A stretch of 64,000 nucleotides of DNA from Paenisporosarcina indica (GCF_001939075.1 NZ_MPTA01000001.1:806001-870000); one strand, 5' to 3'. Counted from the first letter of the stretch, positions 18,478 through 27,756 are shown. Numbers and translations: made by a program. Notes: generated by a model not told the origin, from the letters alone.

Positions 18478-18507
18478 GACACCTGTTTAACCTCTCAGGT
18501 GTCTTTC
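18478..18507 (+). terminator. Terminator after the Cys-rich peptide
   Basis: GACACCTG / CAGGTGTC (18478-18485, 18496-18503) followed by TTTC. A good stem but a short T-tail. Confidence 0.6.
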
Positions 18508-18612
18508 TGATTATCCCGTTCAGCAAATGATTCTTGTGATAGAATTCAAATCTATTTTCATGAAGAGTATGGTAAAATAAAATAACTTATTTACACAAAA
18601 GGAGTCGAGCCA

Positions 18613-18762
18613 ATGCTCTACCTTGTCTATCTTGCACTGATCATTACAGCCGGAATACTGATACACTACGGTATCACCAAGCATTATGAATTCAAGATGA
18701 AAGAACTGGAATGCCACAATGCAAACCAGAAAAAAATAATCAACACCCAAAACAGTGCATGA
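18613..18762 (+). CDS. Small membrane protein (49 aa)
   Basis: The ATG follows AAAAGGAG. The product has an N-terminal membrane helix (MLYLVYLALIITAGILIHYG) and then a polar tail, TKHYEFKMKELECHNANQKK and onward. A terminator hairpin with seven T residues follows 12 bp after the stop. Function unknown; the signals around it make it a likely real gene. Confidence 0.6.
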   Translation: MLYLVYLALIITAGILIHYGITKHYEFKMKELECHNANQKKIINTQNSA

Positions 18763-18774
18763 TTCATGAACTAT

Positions 18775-18799
18775 CCATCCTCTAAAGGATGGTTTTTTT
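18775..18799 (+). terminator. Terminator of the 49-aa protein gene
   Basis: CCATCC-TCTAAA-GGATGG followed by TTTTTTT. Confidence 0.85.
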
Positions 18800-18937
18800 A
18801 TGGCACCTATTAAAAAACTCATACATGGCATGTTGTTTTATATTTGTGTGTTAACGGAATGATTATTAATTGTTTTCATACTGGGCATATTAAGGGAGGA
18901 GTTGGTCAGGAAGGTATTTTGAAAGGATGGGAAACCG

Positions 18938-19165
18938 ATGAAGAAAAAGAATTTCACTGCAGATGATCGCGAGCTTGCCACTGGACCTTATTTAGATAAT
19001 CCCGAACAAGTGGACACGGACAAAATAAGTTTATTTGATATGCATGAAGATATGCAGACTGTCGATTCGATTTCAGTTGCAGAGTTAAACAAGCAGGTAA
19101 TCAATGATCCAGCAAGAAAAGTGACCATCGATCCTTCTGCAAACGAGGAAATCCACCCGAATTAA
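18938..19165 (+). CDS. Small acidic hypothetical protein (75 aa)
   Basis: The ATG follows GAAAGGATGG. The soluble, acidic product begins MKKKNFTADDRELATG and ends in IDPSANEEIHPN. It has no membrane segment, no cysteines and no recognised domain. It is flanked by a terminator on each side and stands alone. Its style (short, charged, Pro/Asp-rich, good ribosome site) resembles the 76-aa protein at 22554, but no homology is evident. Confidence 0.6.
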   Translation: MKKKNFTADDRELATGPYLDNPEQVDTDKISLFDMHEDMQTVDSISVAELNKQVINDPARKVTIDPSANEEIHPN

Positions 19166-19173
19166 ATGAATGT

Positions 19174-19234
19174 ATGGTTTAATAGGACAGCCCCCTGGTG
19201 CAACTTAATACCGGGAACTGTCCTATTAAACCAT
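19174..19234. terminator. Long hairpin terminator between convergent genes
   Basis: A perfect 17-bp stem, ATGGTTTAATAGGACAG (19174-19190) against CTGTCCTATTAAACCAT (19218-19234), with a further CCC/GGG in the loop. The right arm contains the stop codon of the converging SRPBCC gene. Confidence 0.75.
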
Positions 19235-19681
19235 ATTTTCGGCAATCCTTTTCAAGGCTTTTGCACGGGAAACAATAAAGTCTCGCATATATTTTTCCAG
19301 AAACAATTTATCGGCAACCACGCCGATCGGACCGAATGGTGACCTGTAGTGAAAACGATCGATCATCATCGTTCTGCCTGACTCTTCGAAAAACAGATGA
19401 GTATGAACAAAAGAGTGGAAGGCTCCCTTTACCATAACATCGACAAATTGATTGGGTCTATCCATCAATGTCACTTCAGCTGTAAGCCTTTGTCTCATAC
19501 CAAAGTGTCTAGCCTCAAAAGTCACCGTGTCCCCAGCTTCCAATAACCCCTGTGTCACTCCACTAACTGCCCTTTCCTTTGTATGGGAAGTCGTTTGTGT
19601 ATGTATATCTACATTTCTTGCAAGATCAAAACAAACTTCAATGGGTGCTTTCACGAATTGTCGATGCTCAATAAACGGCAT
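19226..19681 (-). CDS. SRPBCC-superfamily protein (START/cyclase-like fold)
   Basis: A 151-residue single-domain protein of the SRPBCC (polyketide cyclase/dehydrase, Bet v1-like) fold. It opens FIEHRQFVKAPIEVCFDLAR and carries the typical MMIDRFHYRSPFGPIG turn and a C-terminal helix. Such proteins bind hydrophobic ligands in a deep cavity; the ligand is unknown. The start is the ATG at 19681, which follows AAAGGAG; an upstream in-frame GTG lacks a ribosome site. It follows the kinase gene by about 50 bp on the same strand. Confidence 0.75.
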   Translation of the reverse strand: MPFIEHRQFVKAPIEVCFDLARNVDIHTQTTSHTKERAVSGVTQGLLEAGDTVTFEARHFGMRQRLTAEVTLMDRPNQFVDVMVKGAFHSFVHTHLFFEESGRTMMIDRFHYRSPFGPIGVVADKLFLEKYMRDFIVSRAKALKRIAENMV

Positions 19682-19732
19682 TTCCACAGTCTCCTTTGAA
19701 GCATTTTCCTTTGACACCTAATTGCGCAAAAG

Positions 19733-20326
19733 TTATCCTTCGATAACCAGATCGGCTTTTCCCATCGGCTTCTCTGTCCGAAGATAGAATTCTTCTGCCT
19801 TCCAATATCGATTCCGTAGCTTATCCATATGCCTCTTTGCAGCGTCACTTTCACGAAGATACCTCGTTTCCCTCGAACAATCCACATACACCACCATATC
19901 AAAGAAACTTCTCCACTCCCTGCGTTGAAGAAAAACTCCTTCTATTATAATCAAGCACGCGTCTGGCAGATCTATGTCCTGGATGCTATGGGTATCCGAT
20001 TCATTATCGTAAAATGGCAGGCTAACCTGATTTAATCCCTTGAGTTGTTCGAAGAAATTCCGGCTTAACCAGTCAATGTCCCACTGAAGATGATAATACT
20101 CGTACCATTGATCGTGACCGGTGGCGTAACGTTTTTCCCTTTCCACAATGTGGTCGTCTATATGAAATAGATGAAACGGCATACCCGCTTCCGTCAAATG
20201 CTCACTGAGCCTGTCACCTAATGTAGTTTTTCCTGAACGGCTCAATCCATCCAAACCCAGGATAAAACGATTCCCGCTTTTGATTTTTGGAATCTGTTTC
20301 ATCAGAGCCATTAAATTTTTCTCCAT
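19733..20326 (-). CDS. P-loop kinase of the uridine kinase-like family
   Basis: A 197-residue protein with Walker A GLDGLSRSGKTT (residues 24-35), an acidic FHIDDHIVE loop typical of nucleoside kinases, and a LID-like Arg-rich segment (SRETRYLRESDAAKRHMDK). It belongs to the uridine/phosphoribulokinase-like P-loop group; the substrate cannot be assigned. The start at 20326 is set by GGGAGAGG; an upstream in-frame ATG lacks such a site. Confidence 0.75.
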   Translation of the reverse strand: MEKNLMALMKQIPKIKSGNRFILGLDGLSRSGKTTLGDRLSEHLTEAGMPFHLFHIDDHIVEREKRYATGHDQWYEYYHLQWDIDWLSRNFFEQLKGLNQVSLPFYDNESDTHSIQDIDLPDACLIIIEGVFLQRREWRSFFDMVVYVDCSRETRYLRESDAAKRHMDKLRNRYWKAEEFYLRTEKPMGKADLVIEG

Positions 20327-20429
20327 TATGAACACCTCTCCCTTCCAGATATTCATGGCTATTTCCAGAGGTAAACACCTTCTTATCTCATCATAGCAGT
20401 TTCCCTTCGAGCTTCAAGCGGGTCTTTAA

Positions 20430-20477
20430 AAATAGAAAATAACCCATCTTGGTTGCAAACTCCAGGATGGGTTATTA
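20430..20477 (-). terminator. Terminator upstream of the kinase gene
   Basis: AATAACCCATC / GATGGGTTATT (20439-20449, 20467-20477), followed on the minus strand by TTTTCTATTTTT. It probably ends transcription coming from the MATE gene. Confidence 0.7.
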
Positions 20478-20549
20478 TTAATGTTTCACTTTGTTTGTTG
20501 ACGTTAAATAAATCAAAGAAAGTACAAGTACATCAACTTTCTTATATTA

Positions 20550-20730
20550 GACTCTGTTAAAGGATAATGTTGATTTTCGCTGCAACGCACTTTCATGTTT
20601 CGAAGCTAGTGAAGCCATGCAGGACAGGCGGACGGTCCGTGAGCCTCCTCGTCGCAGGCTCCTGCGGGATCTCACCTGAACACGCTTGTCCCGCTGGAGT
20701 CGCCGCCTTTTACTACAATCACCAAAATCT
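20550..20730. repeat. GC-rich, hairpin-forming intergenic repeat
   Basis: The block is clearly richer in G+C than its neighbours. It contains nested dyads: GAGCCT/AGGCTC inside GTGAG/CTCAC, and the words CCTCCTCGTCGC and GGAGTCGCCGCC. Very similar blocks are, from memory, scattered between genes of many Bacillales genomes. It is AT-rich at its left edge (TGTTAAAGGATAATGTTGAT). I read it as a dispersed non-coding (MITE-like) repeat, not a gene. Confidence 0.55.
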
Positions 20731-20754
20731 TTAAATAGCAGGTAAACGCGGAAA

Positions 20755-22137
20755 TTAAATTGTAGATTTATTTTCTTCTTCAGGATGAACAAGGGCAAAT
20801 TTTTCCCAGGCTCTGCTTTTCCATCTGAAGTACATGATAACTGCACGCGTCCATTCATCTGTCGCAATTGCCAACCAAATACCAGGGAGTCCCATATTCA
20901 GGTGAAAAACAAAAAAGTATCCCAAAGGCAGACTCATTAACACCATTGAAAAGGCACCGATGATCACAGGGAATTTCGCATCCCCGGCTGCTCGTAGTGA
21001 GTTGATGATGACAATATTCATTGTCCGCCCGGTTTCGAGCAAAATACTGAGTAACAGAACGGTCGTCGCTATTTTAATGACATCTGCATCATTTGTAAAC
21101 ATGCCGATGAGCTGGTTACGGAATACAACAATAATCACTACCATAGTTATAGTAAAGACTAGAGCAGATTTCACACTGGAGCGCACTCGCAGATAGGCTT
21201 CCTCTTTCTGATTGGCCCCGACTAATCTTCCCACAATGATAGCCGTACCCATCCCAATAGCAATGGCAAACAAGTACGTAAACATTGATATATTCATGGC
21301 ATACTGTCTAGCAGCTAATGTTTCTGCTCCTAAATACGTCGCATAATATAAGAAGACCAGTTGACACGCTTGGTACATAACTTGCTCAAACGCCGACGGA
21401 ATTCCTATGCCCAAAATTTTGCCAATGAATTCCTTGGAAAATTTGATGTAATAATGAAACTGAATTCGATATTCCATAACTTGATAGAGTAACCAAAAGA
21501 AGACAATGAGTGCAAGGAGACGGCTAACGACCGAAGAAATAGCTGCACCCTTAACTCCCAATTCCGGAAAACCGAAGTTACCGAAAATTAGCAGATAGTT
21601 ACCAATGATATGAATAATGTTCATTCCCAATGAAACGAACATGGTTTGTTTTGTCCATCCATGTACTCGAATAATGGCGGCTAACGAATTAATGATTGCT
21701 TGAAGGAATATAGCACCGCCCACTATAGACAAATAATGTTGAGCGTATTCTAACACTTCTCCTTGTAAATTCATTGCTGTCATCATTTGATTGGCAAATA
21801 TTAGATAGCCAGCACTGATCAAGAGTCCGATTCCTAAATTTAACGTGACTGCAACCGCAGATATTTTCGATGCTTCCATATATCTCTTTGAACCTAGATA
21901 CTGGGATACAACAATCGCTGCCCCATTTCCTACTACTTCAAGTACTAATATCGCTATATGAATATACTGGTTCGCTGTACCAACGCCCGATACGGCATCA
22001 TCCGATAGCGCACTGAGCATAAAGGTATCAGCGATTCCCATTAGCATAAAAAGAAATACTTCTAAAAAAATGGGCCATGTTAAGTGAAATAAATTCAACT
22101 TTTCACCATGTCCTTTTGTTGCCTTAATCGTTGCCAT
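20755..22137 (-). CDS. MATE-family efflux transporter
   Basis: A 460-residue protein with about twelve membrane spans in two homologous halves, typical of MATE (NorM/DinF-like) cation-coupled drug or metabolite exporters. Typical pieces include WPIFLEVFLFMLMGIADTFM in TM1-2, the internal GIPSAFEQVMYQ at the start of the second half, and SLRAAGDAKFP. The ATG follows GAAGGAAA. It is monocistronic. The substrate is unknown. Confidence 0.92.
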   Translation of the reverse strand: MATIKATKGHGEKLNLFHLTWPIFLEVFLFMLMGIADTFMLSALSDDAVSGVGTANQYIHIAILVLEVVGNGAAIVVSQYLGSKRYMEASKISAVAVTLNLGIGLLISAGYLIFANQMMTAMNLQGEVLEYAQHYLSIVGGAIFLQAIINSLAAIIRVHGWTKQTMFVSLGMNIIHIIGNYLLIFGNFGFPELGVKGAAISSVVSRLLALIVFFWLLYQVMEYRIQFHYYIKFSKEFIGKILGIGIPSAFEQVMYQACQLVFLYYATYLGAETLAARQYAMNISMFTYLFAIAIGMGTAIIVGRLVGANQKEEAYLRVRSSVKSALVFTITMVVIIVVFRNQLIGMFTNDADVIKIATTVLLLSILLETGRTMNIVIINSLRAAGDAKFPVIIGAFSMVLMSLPLGYFFVFHLNMGLPGIWLAIATDEWTRAVIMYFRWKSRAWEKFALVHPEEENKSTI

Positions 22138-22553
22138 TAGTTTTCCTTCTCGCTACTTAAATTTTCAACCAAGATAATATAGTAACATAATTGACTTTGT
22201 TCTTTGTATTTTTTATACCAATTTAAAAAGGTTAATAGCACGAAAAACCTATTTGACAAAATTCAACAAAAATATGATTTCCCTAAGAGAATGACATATA
22301 GTAATTGTTAGCTTGTTCAAATTATTTTCCGAAGGGAAAACTTGTTGGATAAGCTTAAATTAGTTTATTCCCTACAGAAAAGTTTTCTAATCCCTCAAAC
22401 CATTCACTTCACATGAAACCCACTATAAACAGCAGCATATGCATTCAAGGTTTTTCGTATTTTGGCAAACGAAAGACAAGGCTTTCCTAGTTCTAGATCC
22501 AATGAATAGATCGCCTTCCACATCCTCATATTAACGATAAAGGAGATGATCAA
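22138..22553. other. AT-rich intergenic region
   Basis: No gene is seen. A perfect -35 hexamer TTGACA (about 22253) is present without a clear -10 at 17 bp. The right part must hold the promoter of the 76-aa gene at 22554. Confidence 0.4.
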
Positions 22554-22784
22554 ATGCCACGTAGAAGTGACAATCAACATGTTGAAACAGCCCCTCATTT
22601 TGACGGGAAACAAGAAAACATAATAAATGACCCTACAGCATCCGCTGGCTCAATGATGGGTGTCCAAAATGAAACTAAAGAGGAATTCGCACGGGAAAAC
22701 CCATTCCATTACACCCCGAAAGAGGATCCAGAAATGAAAGAGTTCGAAAAATTGATGAGAGGCAATATAGTAAAAAATAAATGA
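22554..22784 (+). CDS. Small hydrophilic hypothetical protein (76 aa)
   Basis: The ATG follows AAAGGAG at 8 nt. The soluble product begins MPRRSDNQHVETAPHFDGKQ. Its middle NENPFHYTPKEDPE-like segment (EFARENPFHYTPKEDPEMK) is proline- and charge-rich. It contains no cysteine, membrane segment or known domain. A terminator follows. Function unknown. Confidence 0.6.
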   Translation: MPRRSDNQHVETAPHFDGKQENIINDPTASAGSMMGVQNETKEEFARENPFHYTPKEDPEMKEFEKLMRGNIVKNK

Positions 22785-22813
22785 CGGTTCGACTAAGAAC
22801 CTACAAAAGTCAA

Positions 22814-22843
22814 ACACGCCTACTACTGGAGTAGGCGTGTTTG
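22814..22843. terminator. Terminator
   Basis: ACACGCCTACT / AGTAGGCGTGT (22814-22824, 22830-22840) followed by TTTG. It separates the 76-aa gene from the converging anti-sigma gene. Confidence 0.75.
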
Positions 22844-22870
22844 TGCAATATCTTTCAAAACTTCTGATGT

Positions 22871-24049
22871 CTATCTTAAAAGCTCTACATCTTGCAAATA
22901 CATCGAAAGCTGCTTGCCTTCTCCATTAACAACTAATATTCCGTCTTCTGTAAATCTTGGCTTGACTAGACGTTCTTTTATTTGACTAAACGTTGGCAGC
23001 TCTACAACGCCATTATTTTCGATTTGAAATAATTTAACAGTATTTGAATCATGTGTAGGTACACTTAATGCGACGAAATCTTCATACACTGCATACGCAT
23101 CGGAAATCGGAACATTAACCTCATGCAATTTGTCATCCTCTAAATCGATATACGCCAAAATCGAGTCTTCACCTTCGTTATAAAGCATCGTAAAAACTTT
23201 ATTATCGGTTAGTGTAACATTATAAGTAAATTCATAAGGAACTATATATTCTCCAACTTGGACTTGTGTAGTCAAATTGTATATAAAAAGCGTTACATTA
23301 TTCTTGTTACCTGTTTTAAATTGTTCAGGAATGACCAGTAAACCGTCATGGATTGCACTTCTACTACTTGCTCCCTCACCTGTCAGTTCGTGAATTTCCG
23401 TTTCTTCCCAAGTCGTTAGATTGAGTTTTTTATAACCGATAAACGAATTTACATCTCCAATGGACATATACGTTAAAGTATCTCCGTCCAATTGAAAATC
23501 ACTTGTCATCTGGGAATTAGAAAATTCATTCAGTTCATGACTAATTCGATTTAATATATATAGCTTACTTGTAGTTATGTCTTCCCAAACAAGCCACTCT
23601 CCACTTACTGCTAGTTCATATATTTCAGCGTTATCTTTCGGTTCTACAAGCACCCTTTTTGTTTCTGTCTCAACCGAATACGAATAGATGCCATTATGAT
23701 CCGTGTAAATCATTTCTTCTGTGTCAGCTACATAAACAGCGTTAATCAATGAAGGATATTCTACGTCCGTGATGGTCACTTTTTTTATCGATTCACTTAA
23801 CGGTTCATTTATCAATGGCTGATATGCACTTTCTTCTGACCAGTCTTGAATATATGGAAAGCTTAGAAATCCAGCTAAACAAATTATGGCCACACCAATA
23901 GCTATCGGTTTTAACATTCGCGTGCTTGGGAGATTGCGACCATGAATTCGCTTGTTTGCTTCGTTCAGTATTTTACGCTTTTGCACTTCGGACAATGTAA
24001 TATGACTTGGTACAGATTCATCTAAATGCCGTTTAATGTTCTCTCGCAT
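22871..24049 (-). CDS. Putative anti-sigma factor with extracytoplasmic beta-propeller-like domain
   Basis: A 392-residue membrane protein: an N-terminal cytoplasmic region (~45 residues), one membrane span (about residues 47-66, IGVAIICLAGFLSFPYIQ) and a large extracytoplasmic domain of repeated beta segments resembling a WD/propeller fold. The start at 24049 follows GAGGGGGAG. It overlaps the ECF sigma gene by 17 bp, the usual place for a cognate anti-sigma factor that holds the sigma factor at the membrane until a signal is sensed. The signal is unknown; the pairing is inferred from position. Confidence 0.72.
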   Translation of the reverse strand: MRENIKRHLDESVPSHITLSEVQKRKILNEANKRIHGRNLPSTRMLKPIAIGVAIICLAGFLSFPYIQDWSEESAYQPLINEPLSESIKKVTITDVEYPSLINAVYVADTEEMIYTDHNGIYSYSVETETKRVLVEPKDNAEIYELAVSGEWLVWEDITTSKLYILNRISHELNEFSNSQMTSDFQLDGDTLTYMSIGDVNSFIGYKKLNLTTWEETEIHELTGEGASSRSAIHDGLLVIPEQFKTGNKNNVTLFIYNLTTQVQVGEYIVPYEFTYNVTLTDNKVFTMLYNEGEDSILAYIDLEDDKLHEVNVPISDAYAVYEDFVALSVPTHDSNTVKLFQIENNGVVELPTFSQIKERLVKPRFTEDGILVVNGEGKQLSMYLQDVELLR

Positions 24050-24566
24050 GTTCAATCTCCCCCTCGCTTATTGTTAAACGTGCCATTTTCCGCCCTCTTG
24101 CCAATCGTGTTTTCACTGTGTTCGCTGAACACTTTAATACTTCTCCGATCTCCATAACCGATAATTCAGCATAATAATGAAGCCACAATACCTTTTTATA
24201 TTTAAGTGGCAATTTACCTATCATTTGTGTCACATATTTCGTATTTTCTTGCATTAAGAGCTCTTTTTCCGGGGTTTGGTTAGCGACTAGTAAGGAACCC
24301 ACTAAACTAGAAAGTTCCGTCTTTCGGTAAGACCAACTCTTAAAATAGTTATGACATTCATTCACCGTAATACGATATAAGTAGGTTTTAACACTAGAGC
24401 GTCCTTCAAAGTTTTCGAGATGTATGTAATAGCGGATAAATACTTCTTGCACAATATCTTCAGCTTTAGCTTCATCTTTCACAAAGGCATAGGCAAGGCG
24501 AATTAAATAATGACCAAATTCATCCATTGCAGTCGTCAGTAATTGGTCTCGATCTTGCTTGTTCAA
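24033..24566 (-). CDS. ECF-family RNA polymerase sigma factor
   Basis: A 177-residue sigma-70-family protein with only regions 2 and 4. Region 2 has ARLAYAFVKDEAKAEDIVQE-type sequence, recognising -10 DNA. Region 4 has LPLKYKKVLWLHYYAELSV followed by the helix-turn-helix MEIGEVLKCSANTVKTRLAR. It starts with TTG at 24566 behind AAAGGAGGGG. It heads a two-gene operon with its probable anti-sigma factor and may be autoregulated from an ECF-like promoter. Confidence 0.9.
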   Translation of the reverse strand: MNKQDRDQLLTTAMDEFGHYLIRLAYAFVKDEAKAEDIVQEVFIRYYIHLENFEGRSSVKTYLYRITVNECHNYFKSWSYRKTELSSLVGSLLVANQTPEKELLMQENTKYVTQMIGKLPLKYKKVLWLHYYAELSVMEIGEVLKCSANTVKTRLARGRKMARLTISEGEIEHAREH

Positions 24567-24597
24567 TTCATTCCCCTCCTTTCCTTGTTACCTGTTA

Positions 24598-24624
24598 GAC
24601 AAAGCAAACTGGATGATGGTTTCA
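24598..24624 (-). promoter_or_regulatory. Possible ECF-type (autoregulatory) promoter
   Basis: TGAAAC (24624-24619) and TGTC (24601-24598), 17 bp apart, resemble the TGAAAC-N16-CGTC pattern of Bacillus ECF promoters. They lie directly upstream of the sigma gene. Confidence 0.4.
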
Positions 24625-24830
24625 TTTTCAAGAAATTCCCTTTGAAAGTTAACTTACTCATAAAGACATTACTCTTCACACTAAATTTAAATCTATTTTA
24701 TATGGGAATACAAACTTAATTAATAGGTTTCGCCCATCTATTAACGATTATCTGACGATATATTAGAGTAATAGTATGGATTTTTCAAGGGTGGTCGGTT
24801 TACATCCCCATCAGAAAGGGGGTGGTCAAG

Positions 24831-24938
24831 GTGACAATATTCGAAAGTCTAATGTTTGCACTTGCTTTTGCTTCCTTAGTCATGGCAATAATGTCAAATA
24901 ACCAAAAAAATAACCCACCCTTTAGTTTTCGCAATTAG
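24831..24938 (+). CDS. Putative holin-like type I toxin (35 aa)
   Basis: A GTG start behind GGGGGTGG encodes TIFESLMFALAFASLVMAIM after the initiator, then SNNQKNNPP and a short polar tail. The pattern T-x-[FY]-E-x-L-M followed by one hydrophobic helix and a Lys/Asn-rich tail is that of the small holin-like toxins of Bacillales type I toxin-antitoxin systems. ATCCCC (24804-24809) can pair with GGGGGT (24818-24823), burying the ribosome site in a hairpin. That is also typical, as toxin mRNAs are kept poorly translated. The cognate antisense RNA is only inferred. Confidence 0.6.
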   Translation: MTIFESLMFALAFASLVMAIMSNNQKNNPPFSFRN

Positions 24939-24994
24939 GTGGATTATTACTCTGAAGTTTTGCCGATTCCCCTTTTGGGAAACCAGCCTATTAT

Positions 24995-25046
24995 AAGACC
25001 AGATGGTGTACGTGCACCAAATGGTCTTTTATATATTTCTATTATA
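24995..25046 (-). promoter_or_regulatory. Hairpin and -10 box downstream of the toxin (possible antitoxin RNA start)
   Basis: AAGACCA...TGGTG / CACCA...TGGTCTT forms a strong hairpin (24995-25028) that can terminate the toxin mRNA. On the minus strand a TATAAT box stands at 25046-25041, which would start an RNA antisense to the toxin 3' end. There is no clear -35. Confidence 0.4.
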
Positions 25047-25096
25047 CATATCATATACAAAAACCTTCTGATTGTCTCAACATTTATATGACTAAC

Positions 25097-26467
25097 TTAG
25101 AGAAGTGCTTTCGCTTTCTCAAGTTGTAACCGAACTTGATCAAACCCAGTGCCACCTAGTGAATTACGTCGTTTTACTGCCGCAAAGGGTGATAACACGT
25201 CATATACATCTTCATCAATTAAATCGCTTGCCGCTTTTAAATCACCAATCGAAAGGTCGAGCAAGTAAATTCCTCGTTGAATACATAGAAAAACGAGCTT
25301 TCCTGTTACATCATGGGCTTCACGAAATGGCATACCTTTCGTTGCTAAATAGTCTGCAAGTTCCGTAGCATTTGAAAAGTCTTGATGTACCGCTTCATTT
25401 AATCGGTCGGTATGAATCGTCATCGTACGAACCATTCCTTCAAAGATTTTCAATGAGCCCAATAGCGTTTGAACCGTATCAAACATACCTTCTTTATCTT
25501 CTTGCATATCTTTGTTGTATGTTAAGGGTAACCCTTTTAGTGTAGTAAGCAAACTAAATAAGTTTCCGTATACACGTCCGGTCTTCCCACGAATTAACTC
25601 TGCCATATCAGGGTTTTTCTTTTGTGGCATAATACTAGAACCTGTTGCAAACGCATCGTCGAGTTCAATAAATTGAAATTCTTGGCTCGACCACAAGATG
25701 ATTTCTTCGGCAAAACGTGATAAGTGCATCATTACTAGTGATGCATTACCTAAAAATTCCACGATAAAATCACGATCGCTCACCGCATCCATGCTATTTG
25801 CGTAAACTTGCTCAAACCCGAGGTAATTGGCTGCTTTTTTACGGTCAATTGGGAATGTCGTACCTGCAAGTGCCCCAGCACCAAGTGGTGAGATATCGAT
25901 GCGTTTGAGCGATTCAGACAGGCGTTGTTGATCACGCTCAAGCATCCAAAAGTAAGCCATTAAATGATGGGCAAAGGAAATGGGTTGTGCTCGTTGTAAA
26001 TGCGTATAGCCCGGTGCAATCGTTTCGACATGCTGTTCTGCTTGAGTTACCAAGGCTTTTTGGAAAGTTTTAATACTATTGATAATTTCTTTCACTCTAT
26101 TTTTCAAAAAGAGATGCATATCTGTTGCTACTTGATCGTTTCGACTACGACCTGTGTGGAGTTTTCCACCAACAGGTCCAATCAACTCAATAAGCATTTT
26201 TTCTAAATTTAAATGAATGTCTTCGTTCGCTATCTCAAAAACTAATTCATCGTTCGCTGCTTTTTCTTTTAACTGCTCAAGACCGTCTAATATTGCTACT
26301 ACATCCGCTTTTGGTAAGATTCCACAGTCACCGAGCATTCTCACATGAGCAATGCTACCTGTTAAATCTTCCATGACGAGTTGATGGTCAAATCCAATGG
26401 ACGCACCAAATTCATCTACCCATTGCTCAGCTGACTTTTGGAAACGTCCTCCCCATAATTTGGTCAT
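25097..26467 (-). CDS. argH: Argininosuccinate lyase
   Basis: A 456-residue enzyme of the fumarase/aspartase superfamily that splits argininosuccinate into arginine and fumarate, the last step of arginine synthesis. The superfamily signature [12 protein letters not shown] is present at about residues 275-286, and [12 protein letters not shown] and HTGRSRN-type active-site segments lie near residue 110. Its ATG overlaps the argG stop by four bases (ATGA), so the genes are co-transcribed and translationally coupled. Confidence 0.97.
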   Translation of the reverse strand: MTKLWGGRFQKSAEQWVDEFGASIGFDHQLVMEDLTGSIAHVRMLGDCGILPKADVVAILDGLEQLKEKAANDELVFEIANEDIHLNLEKMLIELIGPVGGKLHTGRSRNDQVATDMHLFLKNRVKEIINSIKTFQKALVTQAEQHVETIAPGYTHLQRAQPISFAHHLMAYFWMLERDQQRLSESLKRIDISPLGAGALAGTTFPIDRKKAANYLGFEQVYANSMDAVSDRDFIVEFLGNASLVMMHLSRFAEEIILWSSQEFQFIELDDAFATGSSIMPQKKNPDMAELIRGKTGRVYGNLFSLLTTLKGLPLTYNKDMQEDKEGMFDTVQTLLGSLKIFEGMVRTMTIHTDRLNEAVHQDFSNATELADYLATKGMPFREAHDVTGKLVFLCIQRGIYLLDLSIGDLKAASDLIDEDVYDVLSPFAAVKRRNSLGGTGFDQVRLQLEKAKALL

Positions 26468-27672
26468 GCTTTCACCTTCTCTACTCCTTTATTGACCATG
26501 GCATTCACTTTAGTTGGTAGACCCCATAGCTCAATAAAGCCCACTGCTGATGCATGGTTGAATTCATCTGCTGTAGAATAGGTTGCTAATTTCTCATCAT
26601 ATAAGGAATTTGGCGATTTACGTCCTTCGACAATGGCATGCCCTTTGAATAATTTAACACGAACAACACCATTTACGTACACTTGTGTTTCTTTAAGGAA
26701 TGCTTCAAGCGCCACTTTTAATGGGGAGAACCATAAACCTTCATAAATCAGTTCCGTTAGCTTTTTCTCAATTACCGGTTTGAAATGGGCTAATTCTTTT
26801 ACAAGCGTGATGTCTTCAAGTTCTTTGTGTGCCAGCAATAATGTATGAGCACCCGGTACTTCATATACCTCACGTGATTTGATCCCAACTAAACGATTTT
26901 CGACGTGATCGATGCGTCCAACCCCGTGTTTCCCGGCAACTTCATTTAATTTTAGAATCAGTTCCGATAATTTCATAGAAGTTCCGTTTAGTTTAGTTGG
27001 AACCCCTTTGTCAAATGTGATTTCGATGAAATCTGCCGTATCAGGAGCATCTTCTAGAGCAACGGTTAAATCGTATGCATCTGCTGGAGGAGTTGCCCAT
27101 GGGTCTTCTAAAATGCCACATTCGTTCGCACGCCCCCATAAATTTTGATCAATTGAAAAAGGACTATCCAAATTAATAGGAATCGGAATGTTGTTTTTCT
27201 TCGCGTAGGCAATTTCTTCATCACGAGACCAACCCCAAGTGCGGACAGGTGCAATAACTTCCAGAGATGGATCCAATGCATTGATGGAAACCTCAAAACG
27301 GACCTGGTCATTCCCTTTTCCTGTGCAACCATGGGCCACTGCCTGCGAACCTGTTTCATGAGCAATTTCAACAAGTTTTTTTGCAATCAACGGACGAGAT
27401 AAAGCCGAAACTAATGGATATTTGTTTTCATACCAAGTATGAGCTTGTAGTGAAAGCAGTGCATATTCATTTGCAAATTCGTCTTTTGCATCAATCATGT
27501 AGCTTTCAACAGCACCCACTTGGATTGCTTTATTCTTAACGGAATTTAAATCTTTTCCTTCTCCGACATCAAGACAAACTGCAATGACATCATACCCTTG
27601 TTCTTTTAACCATGGAATTGCCACTGATGTATCTAGACCACCTGAATATGCGAGCACCACTTTTTTGTTCAT
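26464..27672 (-). CDS. argG: Argininosuccinate synthase
   Basis: A 402-residue enzyme that condenses citrulline and aspartate with ATP hydrolysis to AMP. The N-type ATP pyrophosphatase loop [10 protein letters not shown] is at residues 8-17. [13 protein letters not shown] and the downstream [12 protein letters not shown] segments are family hallmarks. The ATG follows GGGGGG. It leads the argG-argH operon; tandem ARG boxes sit at the predicted start of transcription. Confidence 0.97.
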   Translation of the reverse strand: MNKKVVLAYSGGLDTSVAIPWLKEQGYDVIAVCLDVGEGKDLNSVKNKAIQVGAVESYMIDAKDEFANEYALLSLQAHTWYENKYPLVSALSRPLIAKKLVEIAHETGSQAVAHGCTGKGNDQVRFEVSINALDPSLEVIAPVRTWGWSRDEEIAYAKKNNIPIPINLDSPFSIDQNLWGRANECGILEDPWATPPADAYDLTVALEDAPDTADFIEITFDKGVPTKLNGTSMKLSELILKLNEVAGKHGVGRIDHVENRLVGIKSREVYEVPGAHTLLLAHKELEDITLVKELAHFKPVIEKKLTELIYEGLWFSPLKVALEAFLKETQVYVNGVVRVKLFKGHAIVEGRKSPNSLYDEKLATYSTADEFNHASAVGFIELWGLPTKVNAMVNKGVEKVKA

Positions 27673-27689
27673 TTACAAAACCCCCCGAA

Positions 27690-27724
27690 TGTATGTTTAT
27701 TCACAAATAATGAATTAATATACA
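27690..27724. promoter_or_regulatory. Two tandem ARG boxes (ArgR/AhrC operator)
   Basis: TGTATGTTTATTCA (27690-27703) and TGAATTAATATACA (27711-27724) both match the TGNAT-N4-ATNCA arginine box. Their centres are 21 bp apart, the spacing used by hexameric ArgR. They cover the region just downstream of the -10 box, as expected for arginine repression. Confidence 0.75.
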
Positions 27725-27727
27725 CCG

Positions 27728-27756
27728 ATACTATCATGGAATAAAAATGTAATCAA
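27728..27756 (-). promoter_or_regulatory. Sigma-A promoter of argGH
   Basis: TTGATT (-35, 27756-27751) and TAGTAT (-10, 27733-27728) with a 17-bp spacer. The start point near 27721 lies inside the upstream ARG box. Confidence 0.65.

Noticed and set aside
18520-18831. A 103-codon minus-strand ORF
   Set aside because: It is a shadow of the 49-aa membrane protein gene and its terminator on the plus strand, and has no ribosome site.
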